Of a stretch of DNA of 32,032 nt, positions 24,133 to 30,208 are shown one piece after another. Below the pieces are notes generated by a model. That model searched no databases. It had not been told where the DNA came from and worked only from the letters and a program-made list of their open reading frames with translations. The DNA is taken from assembly GCA_031256035.1 (NCBI GenBank), contig JAIRRJ010000051.1, positions 1 through 32,032 on the forward strand. The letters run 5' to 3'. Numbering within the stretch: the stretch's first letter is position 1; each line of letters opens with the position of its first letter. A program made the position numbers and the translations under genes. The stretch is from Treponema sp. GTDB taxonomy: Bacteria > Spirochaetota > Spirochaetia > Treponematales > Breznakiellaceae.

Positions 24133-24190
24133 ATCATAAGACGGTATATACCTGTCAATATTTACACAATAAAGTCTTATGATTTTTTTT
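24133..24190. repeat. Nested palindrome with flanking T-run
   Basis: Perfect 10-bp inverted repeat ATCATAAGAC (24133-24142) / GTCTTATGAT (24174-24183), with the 10-bp palindrome GGTATATACC directly inside the left arm and eight T right after the right arm. On the plus strand this has intrinsic-terminator form, but with a long loop and no plus-strand gene before it. The loop also contains a minus-strand TTGACA. The remainder of 23970-24252 shows an AAAAGT/ACTTTT repeat at 24081-24106 and no gene. Confidence 0.5.
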
Positions 24191-24216
24191 AATATCTATA
24201 CAATAAATTGGCAACT

Positions 24217-24241
24217 GTCGCATAACGTCATGTTAGGCGAC
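24217..24241. repeat. Collapsed attC-like site (outer arms only)
   Basis: GTCGCATAAC, 5-nt loop GTCAT, GTTAGGCGAC: 10-bp arms with one mismatch. The ends ATAACGT and TGTTAGGCGAC are identical to the two ends of the site at 27771-27847, so this looks like that site with the inner stem deleted. It lies 11 bp after the stop of the gene ending at 24253. Confidence 0.55.
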
Positions 24242-24252
24242 ATTTTGATTTT

Positions 24253-24759
24253 TCAACGTATTTCCCAATTCTCTGGCGCACCTGTTTGTATATACCTCTT
24301 TTGTTTGCTCCAGCCTCCAAGATTATACCAAACATTTTGCCATAAAGCAGCCTTAACTGTATATACTTCATCAAAACGAAATGGTAAGTAAGGGTAAACC
24401 ATATCAGGATAATTTATCTCATAATATCTTTTCTTAAAATGATAGTCTGAATCAATATAATCATTTATCAATTTTTTCTCTATGTGAATATAGAATGTAG
24501 TCTTGTCAAACGTTATAGTACGGTATTGTTCTCTGGAATCAGTAAGATAACTATCAGAAAAACAATGTTTATTCGAATATATGTCAATCGAGAATACTTT
24601 ATATTGTTTTGGACATTTAAGGTTGTGTATGGCAATTACAAAATGTTCATCGGTATCGTACCATGTTATTCTGTCTTCTATTGTACGATATTTAATATAA
24701 ACAGTAGTACATGATGAAAATAAGATAATACTAATAATAGAATACAATTTATTTATCAT
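24253..24759 (-). CDS. Small lipoprotein of unknown function
   Basis: 168 aa from ATG 24759, which overlaps the end of the propeller-lipoprotein gene by 11 bp. Signal MINKLYSIISIILFSSC has lipobox FSSC (Cys17). The mature part is rich in Tyr, Lys, Ile and Asp (TVYIKYRTIEDRITWYDTD, FVIAIHNLKCPKQYKVF) and ends in an aromatic segment (ALWQNVWYNLGGWSKQ). I recognise no family. It is translationally coupled to the propeller lipoprotein and is the last gene before the collapsed attC-like site. Confidence 0.7.
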   Translation of the reverse strand: MINKLYSIISIILFSSCTTVYIKYRTIEDRITWYDTDEHFVIAIHNLKCPKQYKVFSIDIYSNKHCFSDSYLTDSREQYRTITFDKTTFYIHIEKKLINDYIDSDYHFKKRYYEINYPDMVYPYLPFRFDEVYTVKAALWQNVWYNLGGWSKQKRYIQTGAPENWEIR

Positions 24760-26008
24760 CTTCTTCTTGTAAGTCTTCCAAGGGAACATCATTAGCAATC
24801 ACGGGCACATCACACCATGCTATCCTGCTACTACCTTCAAGACCATTTCCGCAACCGATAACAAAGCGGCCATTACCGTAAGCAATGCCATCAAGATTAG
24901 CTCCGGTTCCAGCTAGAGCGTCTAATATAAAACCGCTTCCATCTGATCCTGAATACCATGTTTCGCCGTCAATTGAATAAGCCATTCTTGCACTATGGCT
25001 TACAGTGATAAATATTCCGTTGCCATAAACAATGTTATAAACAGGATATCTATATTTTTCAAATGGACCGTCTGGTACAGCAGTCCAGTCTATACCATTG
25101 TCAGAATAATATATCATCGGGTTGTACCCTTGAAAATAACTACAAAAGACAACAAACCGTCCATTGCCATAGGTAATATATCTAACATCTCTGTCTTCAA
25201 ATGGACTGCCCGGTATTGCCGTCCATGTTTTACCATCATCTGAATATGCTACATTGCCTTCTGAACCCCCGGCAATTAACATCCCGTTTCCATACCCAAT
25301 ACAATAAAAAATTTCAATGTCAAGACTGCCGTCTTCTGCCAGCGTCCATGTTTCGCCATCGTCTGAATATCCTATTATTCCATTGCCCTGATCTCTATTA
25401 TAACCAACGACAACAAAGCGTCCGTTTCCGTAAGAAATACCGTAAAAAGAATAATCACCAAGACCGCCGTTTTCCGCAAGCGTCCATGTTATACCGTCAT
25501 CTGAATGTGCTATTCTGTGATGAGCTGCTGTGGCAACAAAACGGCCTTTGCCATAGACTATGCTGGAAATTCTGCCTCTGTGAATACCTCTGTCAAAAAC
25601 ATCAGTTTGCACGGTATGCCATCTGGTACCGTCATTTGAATATGCCAACTGAATGCGACTATAACCCGCAGCAACAAATCGTCCGTTACCATAGGCTATA
25701 CATGGAATACTGTCTACATTAAAGGGGTAACTCGCTGCACGAGTCCAGATTTTCAGCGCATCGTCTATATCTTCCTTCATCATCATAACTTTAGCGCGCA
25801 AGTTTATTCCCGCTTCATCTAATTGACGAAGTATTGTTCTTTGTGTTTCTTGTGTATTAATATGCGCTTCAGAGGTTTCAATAGACACTTCAGAGGATTC
25901 TATGCTCTCTGCAGCACTAAAATCATACCCTGTTTCGTTTTTTTTCTGCTTCGGGCACGAGAGAATTATGAACGTCATAAAAAAGACCATTAAGAATCGA
26001 ATTTTCAT
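24749..26008 (-). CDS. Lipoprotein with a seven-repeat sialidase/BNR-like beta-propeller
   Basis: 419 aa. Signal MKIRFLMVFFMTFIILSC gives a lipid-anchored Cys18. A Glu/Ser/Thr-rich linker and a short helical segment (about 50-85) follow. From about residue 100 seven repeats of about 40-50 residues share the frame IxYGNGRFVxxG ... IAYSDDGxTWT; the last one ends at IAWCDV. The SDDGxTW element matches the Asp-box (BNR) motif of sialidase-like and photosystem-II stability-factor-like propellers, so a seven-bladed propeller on the cell envelope is likely. Sialidase catalytic residues are not apparent, so binding rather than hydrolysis is the better guess. It has its own strong promoter almost touching the ATG. 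No Shine-Dalgarno sequence is seen. Confidence 0.85.
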   Translation of the reverse strand: MKIRFLMVFFMTFIILSCPKQKKNETGYDFSAAESIESSEVSIETSEAHINTQETQRTILRQLDEAGINLRAKVMMMKEDIDDALKIWTRAASYPFNVDSIPCIAYGNGRFVAAGYSRIQLAYSNDGTRWHTVQTDVFDRGIHRGRISSIVYGKGRFVATAAHHRIAHSDDGITWTLAENGGLGDYSFYGISYGNGRFVVVGYNRDQGNGIIGYSDDGETWTLAEDGSLDIEIFYCIGYGNGMLIAGGSEGNVAYSDDGKTWTAIPGSPFEDRDVRYITYGNGRFVVFCSYFQGYNPMIYYSDNGIDWTAVPDGPFEKYRYPVYNIVYGNGIFITVSHSARMAYSIDGETWYSGSDGSGFILDALAGTGANLDGIAYGNGRFVIGCGNGLEGSSRIAWCDVPVIANDVPLEDLQEEDDK

Positions 26009-26016
26009 AATGCATA

Positions 26017-26046
26017 ATTATAGCATAGATAATTTAATTATGTCAA
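26017..26046 (-). promoter_or_regulatory. Strong near-leaderless promoter of the propeller lipoprotein gene
   Basis: Both boxes are perfect: TTGACA (26046-26041), 18-nt spacer, TATAAT (26022-26017). Eight nt separate the -10 box from ATG 26008, so the leader is at most 1-2 nt. Confidence 0.7.
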
Positions 26047-26145
26047 GTCAGTTTTTCCATGTATAATTTCTATCCCGTTATATGCAGTGTGCCCTGTTTT
26101 TATTTTCAATTCAATTATCGCTTAATCATTCTTCCTTTCGGAGTC

Positions 26146-26313
26146 CTATAATAAGTAATTCGTTTCGTTCCAATACTCTATAGATGGGATAACTACCCTA
26201 ATTGTAGGAACAAAAGTTTTAGAATCCCTTCTGGAATAAGTGAAAAGAACACCGATAGCAACAAGAAAAATCATTATTATCCATCCAACCAACGTTGTAA
26301 TTTTTATCTGCAT
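26146..26313 (-). CDS. 55-aa single-span membrane protein
   Basis: ATG 26313 lies 15 nt after the stop of the LRR lipoprotein gene and is preceded by AAAGGAA with 8-nt spacing. The peptide starts MQIKITTLVGWIIMIFLVA, has one membrane helix (about 8-25), an RR pair after it (positive-inside signal) and a 30-residue tail (FVPTIRVVIPSIEYWNETNY) ending LL. The good ribosome-binding site, the coupling and the membrane topology argue that it is a real gene. Function unknown. Between its stop and 26008 (about 137 bp) lies only the promoter of the next gene. Confidence 0.55.
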   Translation of the reverse strand: MQIKITTLVGWIIMIFLVAIGVLFTYSRRDSKTFVPTIRVVIPSIEYWNETNYLL

Positions 26314-26328
26314 AATACTATTCCTTTT

Positions 26329-27597
26329 CTATAATCTTTCAGCTATATAGAAAAAATGATCAAAATCAGAGCGGATAAGATCCAAAAACTTTCTTTCTAT
26401 TTCTGCTTGCCTGCCATGATCATAAACAAATGCGCTTACATCAATAATTAATTTATTGCCTGCAAAAAATATACCATATTCATTTCTGTCATTTTTCATG
26501 CTCTTTATTTTTACTCCGCCTGTGTAATCTTTTCCAATAATATTTCCGTCAAATCCGTTATAATTCAAACCTGCATGGCAGTCTAAAAAACGATTATAAT
26601 CCATTATGCCATATTTGGCGTATTTACCATACCAGTCTTCCACACTATCAAATAGCTGATATTCTTCATCGCCAAATATCGCTTTATTTCCATCTATTGT
26701 TATTTTTGTTCCCTGTTTTTCAGTTTCTACTTCATACATTGCAAAGTGATTATAAATATTTGAATACGCGGTTTTTATTTCGTAAGTTCCGTCTATCTCA
26801 GGCTCAATGGCTTGTTCTTCAAAAAAAGAAACATTCCATTCTCCTTTGTTGAAGGTATAAACCCCGGCTTTGCTTCCATTCATCCTGTAAAAATCAATAA
26901 ATTTCCTGTCATCAAATGCAGTGTCGTCCAATATGACCTTTGCGCTTATGGTAATGCTGGTAAGTAGATTATTCGAAAACGCATATTCACCAATAGAAAT
27001 TACCCTGTCGGGAATAATAACGCTGGTAAGTTGATTATCCGTGAATGCAGATTCATATATACGGCTTACACTATCTGGAATAACAACGCTGGTAAGCCGG
27101 TTATTTGCAAACGCCATTTTTTCCACAGTGAATAATTTATTGGGAAGTGTAATGCCGGTAAGTTGATTTTTCGCAAATGCTGATTCTCCAATACGGGTTA
27201 CTCTATTGGGAATAACAACGCTGGTAAGTTTATTATTCTTAAATGTTGATTTTTCAATTTCGCCTACTCTATTGGGAATAACAACACTGGTAAGTTCATT
27301 ATTTGCAAATGCAAATTTACCAATGTACCATATACTTTCGGGTATTGTAACACTGGTAAGTTGCCCATTTGAATATGAATCTTCATTTATATGGCTTGCA
27401 CCATCGGGAAAAATAACGCTTCTAAGTTTATTATTTGCGTCATATATATGGGTTACACCATTGGGCCTAATAACGCTTATGAGTTGATTATTTGCGTCAG
27501 ATTGCTGTTCACTGATTTGACTGGGTTGACGGTTAGAACATGATGAAAAAAACAAAAAAGTAATTATGAAAAGCCAAAAAATAATTTTCTTGTTCAT
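26329..27597 (-). CDS. BspA-type leucine-rich-repeat lipoprotein with C-terminal beta domain
   Basis: 422 aa from ATG 27597, with GGAG 5 nt upstream. Lipobox FSSC (Cys20). Residues about 40-235 consist of 22-residue LRR_5 units, several nearly identical at protein and DNA level (LTSVVIPNRVTRIGESAFAK). Residues about 255-422 form a separate domain (EPEIDGTYEIKTAYSNIYNH, KITIDGNKAIFGDEEYQLF, NRNEYGIFFAGNKLIIDVSA in outline) resembling small treponemal lipocalin-like domains, with an alpha-helical tail. Surface or periplasmic binding is likely. It has a well-formed promoter, and a 55-aa membrane protein gene follows 15 nt later. Compared with the LRR protein at 22854-23957 it has fewer irregular units and an added C-domain. 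Confidence 0.87.
   Translation of the reverse strand: MNKKIIFWLFIITFLFFSSCSNRQPSQISEQQSDANNQLISVIRPNGVTHIYDANNKLRSVIFPDGASHINEDSYSNGQLTSVTIPESIWYIGKFAFANNELTSVVIPNRVGEIEKSTFKNNKLTSVVIPNRVTRIGESAFAKNQLTGITLPNKLFTVEKMAFANNRLTSVVIPDSVSRIYESAFTDNQLTSVIIPDRVISIGEYAFSNNLLTSITISAKVILDDTAFDDRKFIDFYRMNGSKAGVYTFNKGEWNVSFFEEQAIEPEIDGTYEIKTAYSNIYNHFAMYEVETEKQGTKITIDGNKAIFGDEEYQLFDSVEDWYGKYAKYGIMDYNRFLDCHAGLNYNGFDGNIIGKDYTGGVKIKSMKNDRNEYGIFFAGNKLIIDVSAFVYDHGRQAEIERKFLDLIRSDFDHFFYIAERL
26941..27425 (-). repeat. 66-bp tandem repeats encoding LRR units
   Basis: The word GGTAAG recurs at 26959, 27025, 27091, 27157, 27223, 27289 and 27355, an exact 66-bp spacing (22 codons). Adjacent copies share long identical words such as GGGAATAACAACGCTGGTAAG in slightly varied form, so repeat number can change by recombination or slippage without breaking the frame. 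Confidence 0.85.
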
Positions 27598-27635
27598 ATT
27601 AACTCCACATCAATATAATGGTGTTTATTGAGAAT

Positions 27636-27664
27636 ATTTTACAACTTTTTCAAAGTTTTGTCAA
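27636..27664 (-). promoter_or_regulatory. Promoter of the 422-aa LRR lipoprotein gene
   Basis: TTGACA (27664-27659), 17-nt spacer, TAAAAT (27641-27636), then a leader of about 30 nt with a proper GGAG site. It lies between the attC-like site at 27771-27844 and the gene. Confidence 0.65.
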
Positions 27665-27770
27665 ATATTTATTCGTGTTGTGGGGTTTAATACCCTGTCC
27701 CTCAGGGCGGGGTTGTTGATTTTCTCCCATATTGATTTTCATTCATATTGTTTACATTTTTGCACATTGC

Positions 27771-27844
27771 ACATAACGTTCAGGCAAACTGTGGGTGGAG
27801 GCGGCGTCAGACCAAAGGTCTGCGCGTATACCGTCCTGTTAGGC
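27771..27844. repeat. attC-like site b
   Basis: Outer boxes ACATAAC (27771-27777) and GTTAGGC (27838-27844) bracket a 74-bp imperfect palindrome. The inner stem is GCG-t-CAGACC (27804-27813), loop AAA, GGTCTG-CGC (27817-27825), with T27807 as an unpaired base, like the extrahelical bases of integron attC sites. The right arm GTCCTGTTAGGCGACG is identical to that of site c. It lies 45 bp after the stop of the 251-aa lipoprotein gene. Confidence 0.6.
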
Positions 27845-27888
27845 GACGTTGGGGCGTACGCCATTTTCCCTTCCTACTTTATTTACTT

Positions 27889-28644
27889 TTAGAATAATAT
27901 ATATAAAAACCCCACTGTATAAAGCTTAATATAAAACCAAATAGTCGCAATATTCATGCGATCCTTTTCCCTTGCCTTTACATGTTCTCTTTCAAAAGGC
28001 ACCTCAAGTATTGTGTTAAATATTTCTTCTTCTCGCTCGTAAGATATATCCAATTCTATGGAAAACTTTTTATCATTACGATAATTTACATCAATATTTT
28101 CATATACCAATAACGGACCAATGAAAGTCTCCTCGCGGGCATTTATTCCACTCTGAACTGGTGATACATTGATGATGCCTGTGTTTATAAACAGACTATT
28201 CTCCTGTTCAGTTGCCAATATTTCTGTATAAAAATTATTTATTCCTCTTCCTGTCCAATACCTGTAACGTATATAGAGCTGCATATCATTACGGATTTCA
28301 GTGGAACCTCTTTCGGTATGAAATTTAATGCTATTTATAGTAAAACTACGATTTCCTATTCCAGCAAATGATATTCGTAAATCATAAGGTTCCCTATATA
28401 TGTATCTAGCACATTTATAAACTACAGTTCTTGGTACAATTTCAAACCGTATCCTAAATATATTCTCATCGTTTATATTTTTAATAATCATATATGGTAC
28501 TATATACGGCCAAAAAATTTCATCTCTAGGGTCAGTTGGGTTCATTGTATTCATGTAGGTATATTTATGAGAAGTTGTAGCACATGCTAATAAAACATTT
28601 ACAAAACTAATTATAAAAACAATGAATATTTTCCTTTTCACCAT
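27889..28644 (-). CDS. Lipoprotein of unknown function (single-gene cassette)
   Basis: 251 aa from ATG 28644, chosen because GGGAG lies 5 nt upstream; an in-frame upstream ATG at 28689 would put the signal peptide inside. Lipobox LLAC (signal MVKRKIFIVFIISFVNVLLAC). The mature protein is beta-rich with regular aromatic/charged alternation (MIIKNINDENIFRIRFEIV, PYDLRISFAGIGNRSFTI, KKFSIELDISYEREEEIF) and ends in a hydrophobic segment (WFYIKLYTVGFLYILF), possibly a second membrane anchor. I recognise no family. It is flanked by attC-like sites on both sides and has its own promoter, so it forms the cleanest cassette in the window. Confidence 0.75.
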   Translation of the reverse strand: MVKRKIFIVFIISFVNVLLACATTSHKYTYMNTMNPTDPRDEIFWPYIVPYMIIKNINDENIFRIRFEIVPRTVVYKCARYIYREPYDLRISFAGIGNRSFTINSIKFHTERGSTEIRNDMQLYIRYRYWTGRGINNFYTEILATEQENSLFINTGIINVSPVQSGINAREETFIGPLLVYENIDVNYRNDKKFSIELDISYEREEEIFNTILEVPFEREHVKAREKDRMNIATIWFYIKLYTVGFLYILF

Positions 28645-28676
28645 ATAATCTCCCAAAATTTCATAGCTTATTACAT

Positions 28677-28705
28677 AAATTATTCCCAATTTTACATTTT
28701 GTCAA
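28677..28705 (-). promoter_or_regulatory. Promoter of the 251-aa lipoprotein gene
   Basis: TTGACA (28705-28700), 17-nt spacer, TAATTT (28682-28677). The leader is about 27 nt and contains the GGGAG ribosome-binding site. Confidence 0.6.
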
Positions 28706-28745
28706 CTAGTAACCATAATTTTTCATCAATGTAAGCCTCAATGTC

Positions 28746-28806
28746 ATTTAACGTCCCGGCGTAGCCTAGCCGCTTTAGCGGCGATGCGTAAACAGTCCTG
28801 TTAGGC
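28746..28806. repeat. attC-like site c
   Basis: Outer boxes ATTTAAC (28746-28752) and GTTAGGC (28800-28806) bracket 61 bp, the length of short classic attC sites. The inner hairpin is GCCGC (28769-28773), loop TTTA, GCGGC (28778-28782), with partly paired outer segments. The right arm GTCCTGTTAGGCGACG (28794-28809) equals that of site b. It starts 17 bp after the stop of the FlgG-like gene. Confidence 0.6.
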
Positions 28807-28826
28807 GACGTATTTTCGTATTCACA

Positions 28827-29759
28827 TTAATAATCATATTTTATATACGGTAATATCATTTCAATATAACCATAATTATAACCATAATTGTAAATATCTT
28901 CTAAATATTTTAGTATAACATATTCATTATTGTAAAACCCCTTAATTTTATCATTGTTTTTAATTTCATCAAATATATCATTTATTCTTTTGTATATTTC
29001 AAATATCAGCATATCTTTTGCAGAATTATTTTCTGCCATATTTTCAATATATAATCTTAACAGTTCCTTCTTAAATTCAATATTTGGAATTATATTTTCA
29101 TTTAGAACTGTTAATATAAAATACATCCTCAAAACAATTTTTCTAAAATTAAAATTGCTCATTTCCAAGAAATTTTGAAAAATTTTTGTATTTTCATGAA
29201 CAATTTCTTCTTCATAATCAACCCCTTCCTTTATAACATAAATCGCATCTTTATAATGTTCAAGAAATTCTGCTGGTATTTTGTATAATAATATTTTTCC
29301 AACCTTTGTTTTTATTCTTTCATTTTCACTTGTCGAATCTACATAAATTGTAAAATCAGATGTTATTTTTATACTTTCATAAATGAAAAATTCTTTTAGA
29401 CACAATGAATCATATAAGGGATACCCATAATTGGGGATAACAATAGTACCTTCTGAATTAATTAAAAAATTACCTGCTCTTGTATATCCTGCTAAATCAT
29501 TTTCAAGCCTTATTTTTAAAAACCCTTCACCAATTATTGCAAAATCAGTAGGGACTTTTGTCTCTTGTATAGATCCTTGAGACAGATTAATATTTTCTGA
29601 AGACCTGTTTATGGTTTCATTGAAAAATGATTTATAGCCATGAGTCCTTACATTCAATAAATCAATATACAATCGCCTATAATCATCCAGCAAATTTTCA
29701 TCACCATAAATATTGAGCGAAATAATAAATAGTATTGAAAAAATAATTTTCTTTTCCAT
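28827..29759 (-). CDS. Sec-exported protein containing a FlgG/FlgF-like flagellar rod domain
   Basis: 310 aa. MEKKIIFSILFIISLNIYG is a Sec signal peptide. The next 190 residues follow FlgG/FlgF almost segment by segment: LLNVRTHGYKSFFNE (rod-protein N-terminal LSNxxTxGFK motif), QGSIQETKVPTDFAIIGEGF, AGYTRAGNFLINSEGTIVIP, NYGYPL, ITSDFTIYV, KVGKILLYKIP, and IFQNFLEMSNFNFRKIV (the C-terminal LExSNVN helix). About 100 further residues, helical and Asn/Lys/Tyr-rich, are extra and end in a repeat of Tyr-Gly-Tyr type. True rod proteins use the flagellar type III pathway and have no Sec signal, so this is a diverged exported paralogue of unknown role. Extremely AT-rich, with its own leaderless promoter, it sits between attC-like elements as a single-gene cassette. 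Confidence 0.85.
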   Translation of the reverse strand: MEKKIIFSILFIISLNIYGDENLLDDYRRLYIDLLNVRTHGYKSFFNETINRSSENINLSQGSIQETKVPTDFAIIGEGFLKIRLENDLAGYTRAGNFLINSEGTIVIPNYGYPLYDSLCLKEFFIYESIKITSDFTIYVDSTSENERIKTKVGKILLYKIPAEFLEHYKDAIYVIKEGVDYEEEIVHENTKIFQNFLEMSNFNFRKIVLRMYFILTVLNENIIPNIEFKKELLRLYIENMAENNSAKDMLIFEIYKRINDIFDEIKNNDKIKGFYNNEYVILKYLEDIYNYGYNYGYIEMILPYIKYDY

Positions 29760-29765
29760 ATTGTT

Positions 29766-29794
29766 ACATTAACACTATTCTATTTTGATGTCAA
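29766..29794 (-). promoter_or_regulatory. Leaderless promoter of the FlgG-like gene
   Basis: TTGACA (29794-29789), 17-nt spacer, TAATGT (29771-29766), then six nt (AACAAT) and the ATG at 29759. Transcription should begin at or within 1 nt of the start codon. Confidence 0.6.
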
Positions 29795-30062
29795 TACACT
29801 ATTTTATCAAATTAAACAATTTGAAAATATGTCGCTTAACTCCCTATACACGGTAACCATATCACACAAACTACCACATAGATATAATACGTAAGTACTT
29901 GGGGGAAATTGCAAAACTGACCAAACTTTGCAATAGACTCCTTGGTTATAAATTCTGTGGCGGTTTCCGCCTACATTCTCCCCGTCATTCGCATTGAGGA
30001 GTTTGCCCGGACTAGCGCATCGCCGCTCGCATTGTGAGTAAAACAGCTCAGTGCGATGTGCC

Positions 30063-30091
30063 TTGTTTTTTCCGCCTTTAGATGATAAAAT
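30063..30091 (+). promoter_or_regulatory. Candidate promoter of the small lipoprotein/hydrolase pair
   Basis: TTGTTT (30063-30068), 17-nt spacer, TAAAAT (30086-30091). Good -10, poor -35. Transcription from here would give a leader of about 110 nt. Confidence 0.35.
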
Positions 30092-30130
30092 CATGCAATG
30101 ATTGAAAGCCACTTGTTTATAGGAGTTAGT

Positions 30131-30189
30131 GCCAAACTTCATTTGGCTTCGATTAACAATGCCGCTTCGAACCATAGGTTCGTCGCAGC
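30131..30189 (+). promoter_or_regulatory. Two hairpins in the leader of the 82-aa lipoprotein gene
   Basis: GCCAAA-CTTCA-TTTGGC (30131-30147) is a perfect 6-bp stem. A second, 13-bp imperfect stem spans 30161-30189 with loop ATA; its top six pairs (CGAACC/GGTTCG) are perfect. The second ends just before AAAAAAGGAG, the ribosome-binding site, so folding could affect translation. No known riboswitch class is recognised. Confidence 0.4.
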
Positions 30190-30208
30190 TAAAAAAGGAG
30201 TTTTCAGT

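Larger units (their letters stand above)
24217..29840 (-). mobile_element. Putative integron gene-cassette array without integrase (CALIN-like)
   Basis: Minus-strand genes ending at 28827, 27889 and 24253 are each followed, 11-45 bp after the stop, by an attC-like palindrome (28746-28806, 27771-27844, 24217-24241). A further partial box, GTTAAGCGAC on the minus strand (29840-29831), precedes the first gene. This gives two clean single-gene cassettes (FlgG-like; 251-aa lipoprotein) and a longer block of four genes whose internal sites, if any, are lost. All products are exported or membrane proteins, AT-rich and unrelated to one another, as is usual for cassettes. Integrons with diverse cassettes are established in oral treponemes. 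No integrase gene or attI site is visible here. Confidence 0.5.
29760..30208. other. 449-bp intergenic region dense in stem-loops
   Basis: No convincing gene. From left to right: the FlgG-like promoter; GTCGCTTAAC (29831-29840), like an attC outer box; an 8-bp perfect repeat ATTGCAAA (29908-29915)/TTTGCAAT (29927-29934); GGCGG-TTT-CCGCC (29959-29971); CATCGC (30007-30012)/GCGATG (30052-30057), whose left part includes the 12-base word CGCATCGCCGCT also found inverted in site c; a weak plus-strand promoter (30063-30091); and two hairpins in the leader of the 82-aa lipoprotein. It reads as scar sequence between a cassette array and resident genes. Confidence 0.5.

Noticed and set aside
24133..24190. 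Simple intrinsic terminator
   Set aside because: The loop is about 31 nt, and no plus-strand gene lies upstream to terminate; kept only as an unexplained palindrome.
24179..24391. 70-codon plus-strand frame across the collapsed attC-like site
   Set aside because: Runs antisense into a lipoprotein gene and has no ribosome-binding site; the palindrome explains the sequence better.
26049..26145. attC-like site after the 55-aa gene
   Set aside because: The words CCCGTTATATGC and TATCGCTTAATC are present but face the wrong way for RYYYAAC...GTTRRRY, and no central stem is seen.
26941..27425. CRISPR array, because of the regular repeat spacing
   Set aside because: The 66-bp units are contiguous, in frame and encode leucine-rich repeats; there are no unique spacers and no cas genes.
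27680..27892. 70-codon plus-strand frame over attC-like site b
   Set aside because: It follows the GC-rich arms of the palindrome rather than a coding pattern.
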